From positions 1 through 64,000 of the forward strand of contig NZ_JAUYGL010000007.1 in the NCBI RefSeq assembly GCF_030689745.1: a DNA stretch of 64,000 nt, written 5' to 3'. This DNA comes from Devosia sp. (GTDB taxonomy: Bacteria > Pseudomonadota > Alphaproteobacteria > Rhizobiales > Devosiaceae). Positions 55,831 through 64,000 of this stretch are shown piece by piece. Under the pieces are notes generated by a model. That model ran no database searches. It was given only the letters and a program-made list of their open reading frames with translations, and was not told the DNA's origin. Position numbers and translations under genes: made by a program. Positions within the stretch are counted from its first letter, which is position 1. The number at the start of each line of letters is the position of its first letter.

Positions 55831-56101
55831 ATGGAACAGGAACGAGAGTGTCTAGTCCAAATTGTTGAAGCCACGCATGGCGGCGAGACTCACCGTGCGA
55901 CCTACTTCGTCGAAAACAGCATCATCCACGCCCAGATCGGCGGCCATGCCATGTTGAGCCGCGTGGCAACGCACCGGCGGCAAACACGGTGAAGGCACTG
56001 CTGACAGAGTACCTGATCCAGCGGCGGCGTGTGACGAACCAGGCCGAACGCTGGCTGTCATCGCGGAGGCTAACCCATACGGAACCTGGCCACGGCGCTT
56101 G
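55831..56101 (+). pseudogene. Small conserved hypothetical protein, frameshifted
   Basis: ATG 55831 reads MEQERECLVQIVEATHGGET, HRATYFVENSIIHAQIGG. A shift near 55965 is needed to continue with NAPAANTVKALLTEYLIQRR, which by style is the natural C-terminus; without it the frame stops at 55992. Similar small proteins of unknown function are common in Hyphomicrobiales, from memory. A GGAGG-like RBS is present (55817). Confidence 0.5.
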
Positions 56102-56183
56102 AGGTCAGCAGGTTTCCAAGCCAAGCTGGCAAGGTTGACGTCCAACTGGCCCCGGGCTTTCATGGGAATTCTTCTTGAACCGA

Positions 56184-56205
56184 AGCCCGGCGGAGTGCCG
56201 GGCTC
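56184..56205 (-). terminator. Hairpin terminator after mucR
   Basis: Stem AGCCCGGC / GCCGGGCT with a 5-nt loop, 20 bp past the mucR stop, followed on the minus strand by TCGGTTC. GC-rich stem supports a terminator although the T-tract is weak. Confidence 0.55.
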
Positions 56206-56224
56206 GGCTGCTAGTTGTTCTATT

Positions 56225-56692
56225 CTACGCGTCGATCTTCGGCTTCTTGGTCCGCTTTGTGGGTATTGCCGGCACCGCAGCGGGTTTCCGACCAAGTCCA
56301 TTGGCTTTCGCCAGGGAAGACCGCGTGGCAGAGTAATTTGGCGCCACCATCGGGTAGTCCGAGGTCAGGCCCCACTTGGCGCGATACTCATCGGGTGTCA
56401 TGCCCAGCGTGCTCAAGTGCCGTTTGAGCGATTTGAACTTCTTGCCATCATCCAGGCAGATGATGAAGTCCGGCGTGACCGACTTCTTGATCGGAACGGC
56501 TGGCGTGAGGTCTGCCATTGGCGGTTCTACTGGTGATGCTGACAGCGAACGCAATGCGCTGTGGGTGCTGGTGATCAATGCTGGTAGATCAGCGGTCGAG
56601 AGCGCATTGTTGGCGACATAGGCCGAGACGATTTCGGCAACCTGCTCCAGCAGGACAGCATCCATTATCTCACGATCAGTCGGGGTACTCAT
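56225..56692 (-). CDS. MucR/Ros-family transcriptional regulator
   Basis: 155-aa regulator, controlling exopolysaccharide, motility or symbiosis genes in relatives. Core: SVTPDFIICLDDGKKFKSLK, RHLSTLGMTPDEYRAKWGL. The Ros zinc finger is incomplete: the second Cys is Asp (CLDDG) and the distal His is missing (HLSTLG), as in zinc-free MucR homologues reported from Mesorhizobium. Basic C-terminal tail. May be a plasmid-borne paralogue. Confidence 0.88.
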   Translation of the reverse strand: MSTPTDREIMDAVLLEQVAEIVSAYVANNALSTADLPALITSTHSALRSLSASPVEPPMADLTPAVPIKKSVTPDFIICLDDGKKFKSLKRHLSTLGMTPDEYRAKWGLTSDYPMVAPNYSATRSSLAKANGLGRKPAAVPAIPTKRTKKPKIDA

Positions 56693-56942
56693 TACTGGGG
56701 GTCTCTCCTGCAGAACTCTTGCTGGCTCTGCGTCAAAATGGTGGGGATGTCCCTGAATAGCCCGGTGCGGATCAGTTCGCTAGGGTCTTCATTGACCACC
56801 GATCCATCGTTGGACGGCAAATATTAATCGGGTGTTAAGGCCGGATGCGCTCCGCGAAGATAGAATGCCACCGATTCTGCGCGGGAGATATTAGATTCTG
56901 GAGTAGATATACTCATGTCAGTTTCTTAGGAAGGTACTTTTA

Positions 56943-57386
56943 ATGACCAAAACCGCAATGGCCGCGTTCTTGGTAGCGGTGTCGTTCAGCGGCGCAGCCC
57001 ATGGGCAATCTCTCAACGAGTTCGTCAGCGCTGGGCAACTTGCCAGCTTTTGCGCCGATCGCGACGTAGGGAGTACTACCGGAGCGGCCCTAACCCTCGC
57101 CGATGGCCAGTCAATCAGGGGTGAGGTGCATTGCGATGCCTCTGCCGTGGCTGGTGGGCGCGCCAATGACCTTGGCGTGGTCGATGGAACACCTGGATAC
57201 CGCCCCACCTTGCCTGAGCAGGCGAGCGACGAGGCCAGGGCCGCCGTCGCGTCTGCTGGAAGCAACGGGGCGGCTATGCGCGAGCAGAACGTGCCTGCCG
57301 ATATTGGCCGACCGGACGATGCGGGGAATTCGGGCAATGCCGGGGGCCCTGCGAACGCCGGTGGCGGCAACGGACTTAGCCGCTAA
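56943..57386 (+). CDS. Secreted protein of unknown function with Gly/Asn-rich tail
   Basis: 147-aa exported protein: signal peptide MTKTAMAAFLVAVSFSGAAH ending AHGQS, a central part with two cysteines (FCADRD, VHCDAS) that could form a disulfide, and a low-complexity tail rich in Gly, Asn and Ala. No family recognised. The last codons run close to the IS3 end at 57416. The 56693-56942 gap before it holds no gene. Confidence 0.5.
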   Translation: MTKTAMAAFLVAVSFSGAAHGQSLNEFVSAGQLASFCADRDVGSTTGAALTLADGQSIRGEVHCDASAVAGGRANDLGVVDGTPGYRPTLPEQASDEARAAVASAGSNGAAMREQNVPADIGRPDDAGNSGNAGGPANAGGGNGLSR

Positions 57387-57450
57387 TGGTCCTAGCGAAG
57401 CAACGTCTGCTGCACTGGACTGCCCCCGGTTTGGTAGACATTTCCTAGCC

Positions 57451-58305
57451 TCACGCCGCGGCGGTTTCGAACGCCTCGGGACTGACGCCGCCAATATGGC
57501 TGTGGCGGCGGGTTCGGTTGTAGAAGACCTCGATATAGTCGAAGATGTCGGCGCGGGCGAGGTCTCGGGTTTTGTAGACGCGTTTTCGGATGCGCTCCTT
57601 TTTCAAGCTTGAGAAGAACGACTCTGCGACGGCATTGTCCCAGCAGTTGGCACGCCGGCTCATACTGGGTTGCAGATTATTGGCCTGACAAAACCGCTTG
57701 AAGTCATCGCTGCCATATTGGCTCCCCTGATCTGAGTGAACAAGGACGCTGCCGTCAGGCTTTCTGCGCCAGACGGCCATCAACAGCGCATCCATGGCGA
57801 GCTCTCTAGAGAGGCTGGGCTTCATCGACCAGCCCACCACCTTACGCGCGAACAGGTCGACAACGACAGCAAGATAGAGCCAGCCCTGCCAGGTCCGGAT
57901 ATAGGTAATGTCGGTCACCCATACCTTGTTGGGCGCATCAACAGTGAAGACGCGTTGCAGGTGGTTCGGCGCAATGATCGAGGGGCGGCCGACAATGCCT
58001 CGCGGCTTCTTATAGCCGCGCACGGGCTTGATGCCGTGCTCAGCCATGATGCGTTCGACACGGTGGAGGCCGCAGACTTCGCCAACTTCTCGCAGATCGC
58101 CGAAGATGCGACGCGCACCGTAAACCCCATGACTTGCGCTGTAGGAATCGCGGATGAGATCGAGCAGGCGGGCATCTTCCCTGGCGTGATCGCTCACCGG
58201 CTCGTGCAGCCAGGCGTAAAAACCGGCGCGAGCCACCCGCAAGACGCGGCACATCAACGTGATGGCGTAGTCATGGCGGTGCTCGTTCATGAAGCGGTAC
58301 TTCAC
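57451..58305 (-). CDS. IS3-family transposase OrfB
   Basis: 284-aa DDE integrase-like transposase. Asp in VWVTDITYIRTWQGWLYLAV, Asp in VLVHSDQGSQYGSDDF, Glu in WDNAVAESFFSSLKKERI; HTH_21-like start ITLMCRVLRVARAGFYAWLH. Normally made as an OrfAB fusion by -1 frameshifting, which the broken orfA now prevents. Confidence 0.9.
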   Translation of the reverse strand: MKYRFMNEHRHDYAITLMCRVLRVARAGFYAWLHEPVSDHAREDARLLDLIRDSYSASHGVYGARRIFGDLREVGEVCGLHRVERIMAEHGIKPVRGYKKPRGIVGRPSIIAPNHLQRVFTVDAPNKVWVTDITYIRTWQGWLYLAVVVDLFARKVVGWSMKPSLSRELAMDALLMAVWRRKPDGSVLVHSDQGSQYGSDDFKRFCQANNLQPSMSRRANCWDNAVAESFFSSLKKERIRKRVYKTRDLARADIFDYIEVFYNRTRRHSHIGGVSPEAFETAAA

Positions 58306-58338
58306 TCGGGTTCCCTGGCAAAGTACCGCGCGGCTTTC

Positions 58339-59700
58339 CTAAGAAACACCAGTACCGTCTGTCGTAGGCTCGAGGTGATAGCCAAGCGATCGGGCACGGC
58401 GCTGCAGATTGGCAAGAACACGGCTACGGTGCTGCTCATCATAGGATGCAGCACCCGGATCCTGATAGCGCATCCCATGCCGAAGAGCATTGTAGAACAG
58501 GACCGCGATCTTGCGGGCCGTCGCAGTCACCGCCTTCTGCTTGCCTATGCGGCCTGCCAGTCGCCGATAGAATGCACCCAGGGCGGTGTCGCTGCGCCCA
58601 ATGGTGGTTGCAGCCAGCCGTAACAACGCGGCCGCCCGGCTGGAGGATCGGCGGGTTCGCGACGAGAGCAGCTTGCCGCCGGAGATCTTGTTCCCAGGCG
58701 CCAGGCATAGCCACGAGGTAAAATGCTTGGCAGTCGGCCAGGCCCGCAGGTCTGTGCCACACTCGCCGACCAGCTTTAGAGCCAACGATGAGCCGAGACC
58801 GTGGATCTGCGTCAGGTCGGTGCCGACAAGACCATATAGTGCAGCGCGCACGTCAAAGGACGGTGCATTCACCTGCTTCGTCTTGGTCCGGATTTTTGGA
58901 AGGGGCGGGAGCGGGGTCTCAAAATCAAGGGCCATTGAGGCAATTGCACTTTCGAGCCGCCGATCACACTCAAGCATCTTCTGCTGGTAAAAGTCGTAGA
59001 GTTCCAGGGACTGGGAGAGTGCAAAAACATGCTCCTCTCGGTCGTTGCCGATCAGGGCGGCTCGTATTGTCGCTGTTGAAGAGTGGCAACGCACATCGCG
59101 CATGGATGCCAGGACATCTGGATCCCGCTCGCCCGATACGATCGCCCGAATGATCTTCATCCCGGTCACTCCGGTGATGTCCGACACGACGTGGTGCAAT
59201 TGCAGGTTCATCTCCATCAGCGCCTTCTGCATGTGCTGGATGTGGGCGGCGGCATATTCGACAAGACGCTCTCGCTGCCGCAGATAGGCACGAAGCGTTG
59301 CCACCTGGGCATCGGGACGGAAGCTTCCGCGCAGCAGGCCATAGGAATGCAATTGGCGAAGCCAGGCTGCATCGCTGACATCGGTCTTGCGACCGGGGAC
59401 GTTCTTGGCATAACGCGCATTCACCAGAATGACCTCGAACCCGTGCTGCTCAAGTATCTCAAAGGCGGGGATCCAGTAGACGCCGGTCGACTCCATCGCC
59501 ACGCTGGTGACGCCGCAGGATTTGAACCAGTCTGCGAGATCCTGAAGATCGTGGGTAAAGGTGCCGAAGGCGCGTATTGGCGTATCGTTGCTGTCCGGGT
59601 TCACGGCAGCCATGTGCATCGTAGATCCAATGTCGATCGCCGCCGCCCCGGGATTCGTTCGTATCAGGTTCTGAGGACTGGCAGACTTTGGCTTGGGCAT
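58339..59700 (-). CDS. IS110-family DEDD recombinase/transposase
   Basis: 453-aa two-domain enzyme. RuvC-like DEDD domain: AAIDIGSTMHMAAVNP (Asp), VAMESTGVYWIPAFEIL (Glu), KTDVSDAAWLRQLHSYGLL (Asp pair); C-terminal Tnp domain with IHGLGSSLALKLVGECGTDL, CLAPGNKISGGK and the serine-rich SSRTRRSSSRAA where the catalytic Ser is expected. Full length and unbroken, probably active. Confidence 0.92.
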   Translation of the reverse strand: MPKPKSASPQNLIRTNPGAAAIDIGSTMHMAAVNPDSNDTPIRAFGTFTHDLQDLADWFKSCGVTSVAMESTGVYWIPAFEILEQHGFEVILVNARYAKNVPGRKTDVSDAAWLRQLHSYGLLRGSFRPDAQVATLRAYLRQRERLVEYAAAHIQHMQKALMEMNLQLHHVVSDITGVTGMKIIRAIVSGERDPDVLASMRDVRCHSSTATIRAALIGNDREEHVFALSQSLELYDFYQQKMLECDRRLESAIASMALDFETPLPPLPKIRTKTKQVNAPSFDVRAALYGLVGTDLTQIHGLGSSLALKLVGECGTDLRAWPTAKHFTSWLCLAPGNKISGGKLLSSRTRRSSSRAAALLRLAATTIGRSDTALGAFYRRLAGRIGKQKAVTATARKIAVLFYNALRHGMRYQDPGAASYDEQHRSRVLANLQRRARSLGYHLEPTTDGTGVS

Positions 59701-59927
59701 GCTTCTCCTCCCATGGTGATGGAGGGGCTGGGCCGCGCAAGTTCGTCATTTTCCTAACCGGGATCGCCACCGAAATGGCGTCACCACTCTCAAGTGCGCA
59801 ACAGCCCATGTGCCACGTTTTTTAACGGGGTCGAGAGCCTCCAATAAGCAGTCGGCAACTCCCCTCCACCGACCACCGTAGCATGCCCTGTTTCTACCGC
59901 GCACAGGCGGGCCAAGGCCCTTGATCG
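59701..59927 (-). ncRNA. Candidate bridge RNA region of the IS110 element
   Basis: Non-coding 227 bp at the left end of the element, upstream of the transposase start. IS110-group elements encode in this place a structured bridge RNA that pairs with target and donor DNA (known for IS621). Only position and length support the call; I did not fold it or identify the guide loops. Confidence 0.4.
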
Positions 59928-60214
59928 TTTTTTAATAAATCCCGCTCCTCCTCCGTACGCCGCAGCTGCGAGCGCAAGCGAAGAACCTCGCTCTTGGCCT
60001 CCAAAAGCTCCTGCGACTGCTGCTCGGATCGGTCGGGCGACACCGCCTTAACCCATTTGTACAGGCTGTGGGCCGACACGCCCAAACGGGCCGCGACATC
60101 CGGAACCCGATAGCCGCGCTCAACCACCTGCCGGACGGCTTCTTCTTTAAATTCTGGGGTAAATCTCTGGGTACTCACAAGCTGCCTCCTATGCTCAAAG
60201 GATAGGCGGGGCAT
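59894..60214 (-). pseudogene. IS3-family OrfA, disrupted
   Basis: N-terminal 95 or so residues of OrfA: RFTPEFKEEAVRQVVERGYR, VPDVAARLGVSAHSLYKWVK (helix-turn-helix), then the coiled LLEAKSEVLRLRSQLRRTEE ending ERDLLK. From there the frame enters the IS110 element (NDQGPWPACAR). The missing end KAARYFAREPE survives at 58309-58337. Confidence 0.88.
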
Positions 60215-60451
60215 GTCTACCGGGCTAGGGGCAGTCCAGCTGGCCTAACCGCGTGTCCACCGAAACGGCAGCAGCGCATCCTTGTCACCTGCCCAAGAAC
60301 TGCCCTTCCAGCGGTCGCTCCTTAAAGCCGATGGGTTCACGGTCGAAGGATATACTAAGCCTATGCACTGCAAGAGCCCGGATGAGCGCTAGGATGAGCA
60401 AAATCGCCACCCGTAAAGACGTTGTTAGCGTTACCGAACTATTATGGAGGG

Positions 60452-60790
60452 ATGAGCGAGCCGACGAAGCATCTTAATCCACTGACCTTATTCATCGCCA
60501 TTATGGCCATGGTTGTGGTGCTTCTTGCCCCGGCACATGCGACGGTGAATCCGGTGGTCGTCGAACTTCCGCTTCACCAGCGCTTGAATGCTTCGACGGC
60601 CATCAGCATCTCGGTCACCGGCCATGCTAGCCATCACGGCACCGTCCATGACCATGTACACGACATCCTCGCAAGTCGACCGATAACGATGGCCGCATCA
60701 TCCGTGCCGCCAAACACCTGGTGGGCCGCGGGGCAACAGGGTTTTCCACTGTCCCTCAATCTCACACCCGACCAGCCTCCCAGAGCCTGA
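60452..60790 (+). CDS. Small exported protein of unknown function
   Basis: 112-aa protein from ATG 60452 (RBS GGAGGG). One hydrophobic segment TLFIAIMAMVVVLLAPAHA acts as a signal peptide or anchor, followed by a His-rich middle (TGHASHHGTVHDHVHD) that could bind metal. No family recognised. The gap 60239-60451 before it holds no gene. Confidence 0.45.
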   Translation: MSEPTKHLNPLTLFIAIMAMVVVLLAPAHATVNPVVVELPLHQRLNASTAISISVTGHASHHGTVHDHVHDILASRPITMAASSVPPNTWWAAGQQGFPLSLNLTPDQPPRA

Positions 60791-60990
60791 CCTGATCGCC
60801 ATGCGCCTCGGCGCACATGTTCAGACACCCTCCGTTATGAACGGACGGGCTCAAGAGGCTATTTCATGACTGTTTACCTGCATCTCACCCCCGGATGGGT
60901 GACGAGCGCGCACTCGACCTTGCGTGGGAAAATCAAAGCCACCCGCACGACATCGACACCCCTTCCCTTCACTCAGGAAGGATATTTGCC

Positions 60991-61854
60991 ATGCGCTTGA
61001 TCGTCGGCAGTATCGTGGTGCTGCTTTGTGTCTTCGGCGGTTACATGGCCCTCGGCGGCCACATTGCCGTCCTGTGGCAGCCCTTCGAATTCGTCATCAT
61101 CTTGGGGGCCGCGATCGGCGCCTTTATCATCGGCAACTCCGGGCATGTCCTCAAAGGCACGATGGGTAGCTTTGGCGCACTGCTCAAGGGTCCCAAGTTC
61201 AGCAAGACCGACTACGCGGACATGTTGGGTATGCAGTACGCCATGTTCAAGCTGATCCAGTCGAAGGGCATTCTGGCTCTCGAGCAGCACATCGAGAACC
61301 CATCCGACTCCAAGCTGTTCAACGCTTTTCCGTCGTTTGCGAAGAACCACCACGCAGTCGAATTCGTCTGCGACTACCTGCGCATGGTGACTTTGGGGTC
61401 CACCAACGTCCATGAGATGGAAGCGCTCATGGACGAGGATCTCGAAACCCACCACGAAGAGCAGGAAGAAATGGTCGGAGCTCTCCAGTCTCTTGCGGAC
61501 GGCACACCGGCGCTGGGCATTGTCGCCGCCGTGCTGGGCGTCATCAAGACCATGGGCTCCATCAGCGAGCCGCCAGAAGTGTTGGGTCACATGATCGGCG
61601 GCGCTCTCGTCGGAACGTTCTTCGGTGTGTTTGTGGCCTACGGTTTCTTCGCACCCATGGCCCAGTCGCTCCGGAGCACTTTCAACTCGGAGTCCAAATA
61701 CTATCGGTCCCTGAAGGCCGGGCTCCTCGCCCATATTTCAGGACAACCGCCGGTCATGGCAGTCGAGTTTGCCCGAAAGGCGTTGATGAGCAACGTCCGT
61801 CCGACCTTCATCGAGGTCGACGAAATCACGCAGAATCTTCCCGCCACAACCTGA
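60991..61854 (+). CDS. motA: Flagellar motor stator protein MotA
   Basis: 287-aa stator subunit with four membrane spans: MRLIVGSIVVLLCVFGGYMA, FEFVIILGAAIGAFIIGN, then ADGTPALGIVAAVLGVIKTM and IGGALVGTFFGVFVAYGFFA. Contains the conserved cytoplasmic acidic stretch EALMDEDLETHHEEQEEMV. Needs MotB to carry protons; no motB or other flagellar gene is near. RBS AGGAAGGA before ATG 60991. Either a plasmid-borne extra stator or a relocated gene. Confidence 0.92.
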   Translation: MRLIVGSIVVLLCVFGGYMALGGHIAVLWQPFEFVIILGAAIGAFIIGNSGHVLKGTMGSFGALLKGPKFSKTDYADMLGMQYAMFKLIQSKGILALEQHIENPSDSKLFNAFPSFAKNHHAVEFVCDYLRMVTLGSTNVHEMEALMDEDLETHHEEQEEMVGALQSLADGTPALGIVAAVLGVIKTMGSISEPPEVLGHMIGGALVGTFFGVFVAYGFFAPMAQSLRSTFNSESKYYRSLKAGLLAHISGQPPVMAVEFARKALMSNVRPTFIEVDEITQNLPATT

Positions 61855-62001
61855 TTACACCGCGGGGGCGGCTGACGACCGCGCGTCAATGTATGAACGA
61901 AGCCGAACAGGATCGGCACTATGCTGATTAAGCGTGCATATGTTCGGAAACCGAGTGGTGGGTGGTCGTCTGGATTGCGACTATCCATCCAAAGAGCGTG
62001 G

Positions 62002-63312
62002 TCACCGCCCCGGCCATACAGTGTGTTCGGCGCCGATGACGAACTCATGCGCGTGGGCATGTTTGCCGGTCGACCCATTGAGATGAGGATGGTCCGCCGG
62101 CAGATCGTCGTGCGTGTGTTCGACTACGACAGGATCATCGACCGGCCAAAGTCGCAATGCCGCGACCAATCCCAGAGCCGCAACTGCTGTCATGACCAGG
62201 AATGTCACCGGCAAGCCCGCAGACGCACCCAGCCACCCGGCCAGCGGATAAGTAACCAGCCAAGCCGCGTGCGACAGGGCGAACTGAGCCGCGAACAGGG
62301 CGGGACGATCTTCGGGATTGGATGACCGCCTGATAAGCCGGCCAGCCGGCGTCTGGGTGACCGAATAGCCGACGCCGATGATGACCCAGAGACCGAGAAG
62401 CACGCCGTATCCGGGTAAGGCAGCGCCGGCGAGCATTGTCGCAACCAGGATGCCGGCGCCGATCAGCATGACGGGGCGATCGTCGAACCGATCGAGCAGC
62501 CGTGGCAGTGCCAATGCCGCGAGCATCGAGCCGCCGCCGAATGCAGCGAGGGCTACCGCCGTCGACTGCTGCGTCAAGCCGAATACCGACTGGACCAACA
62601 CCACCGTGTTGACGATGACCATCGAGCCGGCGGCTGAGACGGCAAAGGTCAATGCCAACAGTCCACGCAGGCGCGGCGTCTTGAGATAGATGCGGAGACC
62701 CCGCGTAGTTCGATCGTATATGCCCCTCGGAGCCGCCGGCTTTGGACTGGGAAGTACCACCGAAGCAACCAGCAGCGCCGAGGCGATGAAGCCGATCACG
62801 GTGCCCGCAAATAGGTTATTGAACGAGATCACCGTCAGCAGTGCCGCCGCCAGCAAGGGGCTGGCAACGCTTTCGAGGTCATAGGCCAAACGTGAAAGCG
62901 AGAGCGCTCGAGTGTATTCCTTTTCGTCTGGCAACACGTCGGGGATGGTAGCCTGGAAGGTCGGCGTGAAGGCCGCCGACGCCGATTGCAGAACAAAGAT
63001 CAGCACGTAGACCTGCCAGATGTCGGACACGAACGGTAGAAGCAAGGCAACCGCCGCACGAACCAGATCAAGCGTCACTAGCATGGCCCGTCGTGGCAGA
63101 CGCTCGGCGAAAGCTGAAGCAATCGGCGCCACCCCGACATAGGCAATCATCTTGATCGCCAGGGCAGTACCCAATACCGCGCCGGCATTTTCACCTGCTA
63201 GATTGAAGGCGAGCAGGCCGAGCGCCACGGTGGCGAGGCCCGTCCCGATCAGCGCGATCACCTGGGCGAGGAACAGGTGGCGGTAGGTTCTGTTTTTCAA
63301 GACACCGAGCAT
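62002..63312 (-). CDS. MFS efflux protein with His-rich tail
   Basis: 436-aa major-facilitator protein with about 12 membrane spans (FLAQVIALIGTGLATVALGL, ALAIKMIAYVGVAPIASAFA, QSASAAFTPTFQATIPDVLP). The last 40 residues hold eight His (VVEHTHDDLPADHPHLNG, KHAHAHE), like the nickel exporter NreB/NrsD. Encoded 9 bp downstream of the metal-sensing repressor, so metal (Ni/Co) efflux is the likely job. Confidence 0.82.
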   Translation of the reverse strand: MLGVLKNRTYRHLFLAQVIALIGTGLATVALGLLAFNLAGENAGAVLGTALAIKMIAYVGVAPIASAFAERLPRRAMLVTLDLVRAAVALLLPFVSDIWQVYVLIFVLQSASAAFTPTFQATIPDVLPDEKEYTRALSLSRLAYDLESVASPLLAAALLTVISFNNLFAGTVIGFIASALLVASVVLPSPKPAAPRGIYDRTTRGLRIYLKTPRLRGLLALTFAVSAAGSMVIVNTVVLVQSVFGLTQQSTAVALAAFGGGSMLAALALPRLLDRFDDRPVMLIGAGILVATMLAGAALPGYGVLLGLWVIIGVGYSVTQTPAGRLIRRSSNPEDRPALFAAQFALSHAAWLVTYPLAGWLGASAGLPVTFLVMTAVAALGLVAALRLWPVDDPVVVEHTHDDLPADHPHLNGSTGKHAHAHEFVIGAEHTVWPGR

Positions 63313-63321
63313 GATGGCCTC

Positions 63322-63624
63322 CTAGAGGTACTTGGCTATGGCCCGGAACTCGTCGATCGCAGTGCGATGGTCTGCGTCCAGCGGCCCCACCGCATTGTCG
63401 AGGCAGTGGTCCAGGTGATCGTGGATCAAGGTCTTCTTGGCCTGCGCGATGGCTTTCTCGACAGCATGCAATTGGTGGGCGACGTCCAGGCATGGCCGAC
63501 CGCCTTCGATCATCTCGATGACCGAGCGCAGATGCCCGTCTGCACGCTTCAGGCGCTTGACGATGTCGGGATGCGTGTCGTGGACATGCGAATGGCTGTC
63601 ATCGTGGGTGTGTGACTGTGTCAT
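63322..63624 (-). CDS. RcnR/DmeR-like metal-sensing repressor
   Basis: 100-aa all-helical CsoR/RcnR-family repressor. His-rich N-terminus (MTQSHTHDDSHSHVHDTHPD), then VKRLKRADGHLRSVIEMIEG, GRPCLDVAHQLHAVEKAIAQ with the metal-ligand Cys, and LIHDHLDHC. His-rich N-terminus plus these ligands fit Ni/Co sensing rather than copper. Controls the MFS gene and the divergent rcnA through the sites at 63634-63716. Confidence 0.9.
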   Translation of the reverse strand: MTQSHTHDDSHSHVHDTHPDIVKRLKRADGHLRSVIEMIEGGRPCLDVAHQLHAVEKAIAQAKKTLIHDHLDHCLDNAVGPLDADHRTAIDEFRAIAKYL

Positions 63625-63633
63625 GCCCTACTC

Positions 63634-63716
63634 ATATCCCCAGGGGGGGATAAATTTCAACCCGCCAAATATCCCCCCATGGGGATATTGACGACATCCC
63701 CCCAGGGGCGGATATG
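63634..63716. promoter_or_regulatory. Three C/G-tract operators between rcnR-like gene and rcnA
   Basis: Three similar sites: ATATCCCC-A-GGGGGGGATA (63634-63652), a perfect AATATCCCC...GGGGATATT dyad (63668-63689), and ATCCCCCCAGGGGCGGATAT (63696-63715). Runs of C/G with AT-rich flanks are the known type of RcnR/DmeR binding sites. They lie between divergent start codons at 63624 and 63747. Confidence 0.8.
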
Positions 63717-63746
63717 TGGGGGTCAACTTCACCCAAGTTGGTTGCC

Positions 63747-64000
63747 ATGCTCGACTTCTCGGAAATGATCGCACGGGGAGCCGGCAACGCCTGGTTCTTC
63801 ATCCCCAGCACCATCCTGCTCGGCGCCCTGCATGGCCTCGAGCCCGGGCACTCCAAGACCATGATGGCGGCCTTCATCGTCGCCATTCGCGGGACGGTCT
63901 GGCAGGCCGTCCTTCTTTGGCTTGCGGCCACTATTTCCCACACCATGGTGGTCTGGGCGATCGCCTTGGGCGGGCCGTACTTCTACCAGGGCCTCGATGC
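63747..64000 (+). CDS. rcnA: Nickel/cobalt efflux protein RcnA, partial at window end
   Basis: First 84 codons of an RcnA-type exporter: NAWFFIPSTILLGALHGLEP, then GHSKTMMAAFIVAIRGTVWQ, with the HGLEPGHSKT metal-path motif of the NicO family, then a hydrophobic ATISHTMVVWAIALGG. Open to the last base of the window. Divergent from its repressor, with three shared operators between. Confidence 0.93.
   Translation, partial: MLDFSEMIARGAGNAWFFIPSTILLGALHGLEPGHSKTMMAAFIVAIRGTVWQAVLLWLAATISHTMVVWAIALGGPYFYQGLD

Larger units (their letters stand above)
58338..59928 (-). mobile_element. IS110-family element inserted in IS3 orfA
   Basis: About 1.59 kb between the two halves of the OrfA reading frame: RDLLK before the insert on the minus strand and KAARYFAREPE after it. 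Removing it restores the frame. No clear terminal inverted repeats, as usual for IS110. The transposase is intact, with about 230 bp of non-coding DNA on its 5' side. Confidence 0.82.
57416..60238 (-). mobile_element. IS3-family element interrupted by IS110
   Basis: Inverted ends: TGGACTGCCCC...GGTAGACAT at 57416-57441 and its counterpart at 60213-60238 (differences only in the middle). Between them are OrfB (57451-58305) and OrfA (60214 downwards), the latter split by the IS110 insertion at about 58338-59928. Without the insert the element would be about 1.23 kb, normal for IS3. Confidence 0.88.

Overview
The window looks like accessory or plasmid-type DNA of an alphaproteobacterium of the order Hyphomicrobiales (Rhizobiales), possibly Devosia-like. 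The basis is high-GC coding sequence, a MucR/Ros-type regulator, small PilZ proteins, an integrase/DUF1403/ScpB trio of a kind I associate with rhizobial plasmids, and many IS elements. No rRNA, tRNA or CRISPR was seen. The genus is inference.

Layout. 0-5.1 kb: IS21-like end repeats, a gene tail, a tyrosine recombinase divergent from DUF1403 and ScpB-like genes with a dif-like dyad between them, then a graveyard of IS3, LysR and cytochrome P460 fragments. 5.2-10.6 kb: a minus-strand operon for a polar amino-acid-type ABC transporter, a 2-hydroxyacid dehydrogenase and a small monooxygenase, with an adjacent LacI regulator and two copies of a TTAGATCGATCTA operator. 10.7-12.3 kb: decayed quinoprotein glucose dehydrogenase and small fragments. 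12.3-14.6 kb: a tightly overlapping operon of a winged-helix protein, an AbiEii-like nucleotidyltransferase and a PP2C-like phosphatase, with a promoter and operator-like dyad in front. This is the best candidate for an undescribed system.

15-36.6 kb is a cofactor island: panB-coaX-coaBC-panC (pantothenate/CoA), queC-queD-queE (queuosine precursor), thiC-thiO-thiS-thiG-thiE-thiF-thiD (thiamine), bluB (lower ligand of B12) and ribD-ribE-ribBA-ribH-queF (riboflavin plus the last preQ1 step). Four riboswitch classes (preQ1-I, TPP, cobalamin, FMN) lie in about 12 kb. Two PilZ/small proteins, a two-component system and two secreted small proteins sit between bluB and rib.

36.6-39.6 kb: a truncated beta-barrel gene next to an ISL3 element. 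39.6-51.6 kb: a catabolic cluster (enamidase-like amidohydrolase, FAD monooxygenase, semialdehyde dehydrogenase, TauE-type exporter, AA_synth protein, amidase, two SsuA/NMT1-type binding proteins, ABC ATPase and permease, EthD-like protein, GntR regulator). It carries four sites fitting the FadR-type consensus TNGTNNNACNA or close variants, so it is probably one regulon for an N-containing, perhaps heterocyclic, substrate. 51.7-60.2 kb: mobile and decayed DNA, namely a broken ISKra4 element inside a PAS/GAF sensor pseudogene, PilZ and MucR genes, and an IS3 element with an IS110 element inserted in its orfA. 60.4-64 kb: a small exported protein, an orphan motA, and a metal-efflux locus (His-tailed MFS, RcnR/DmeR-like repressor, divergent rcnA cut by the window end) around three C/G-tract operators.
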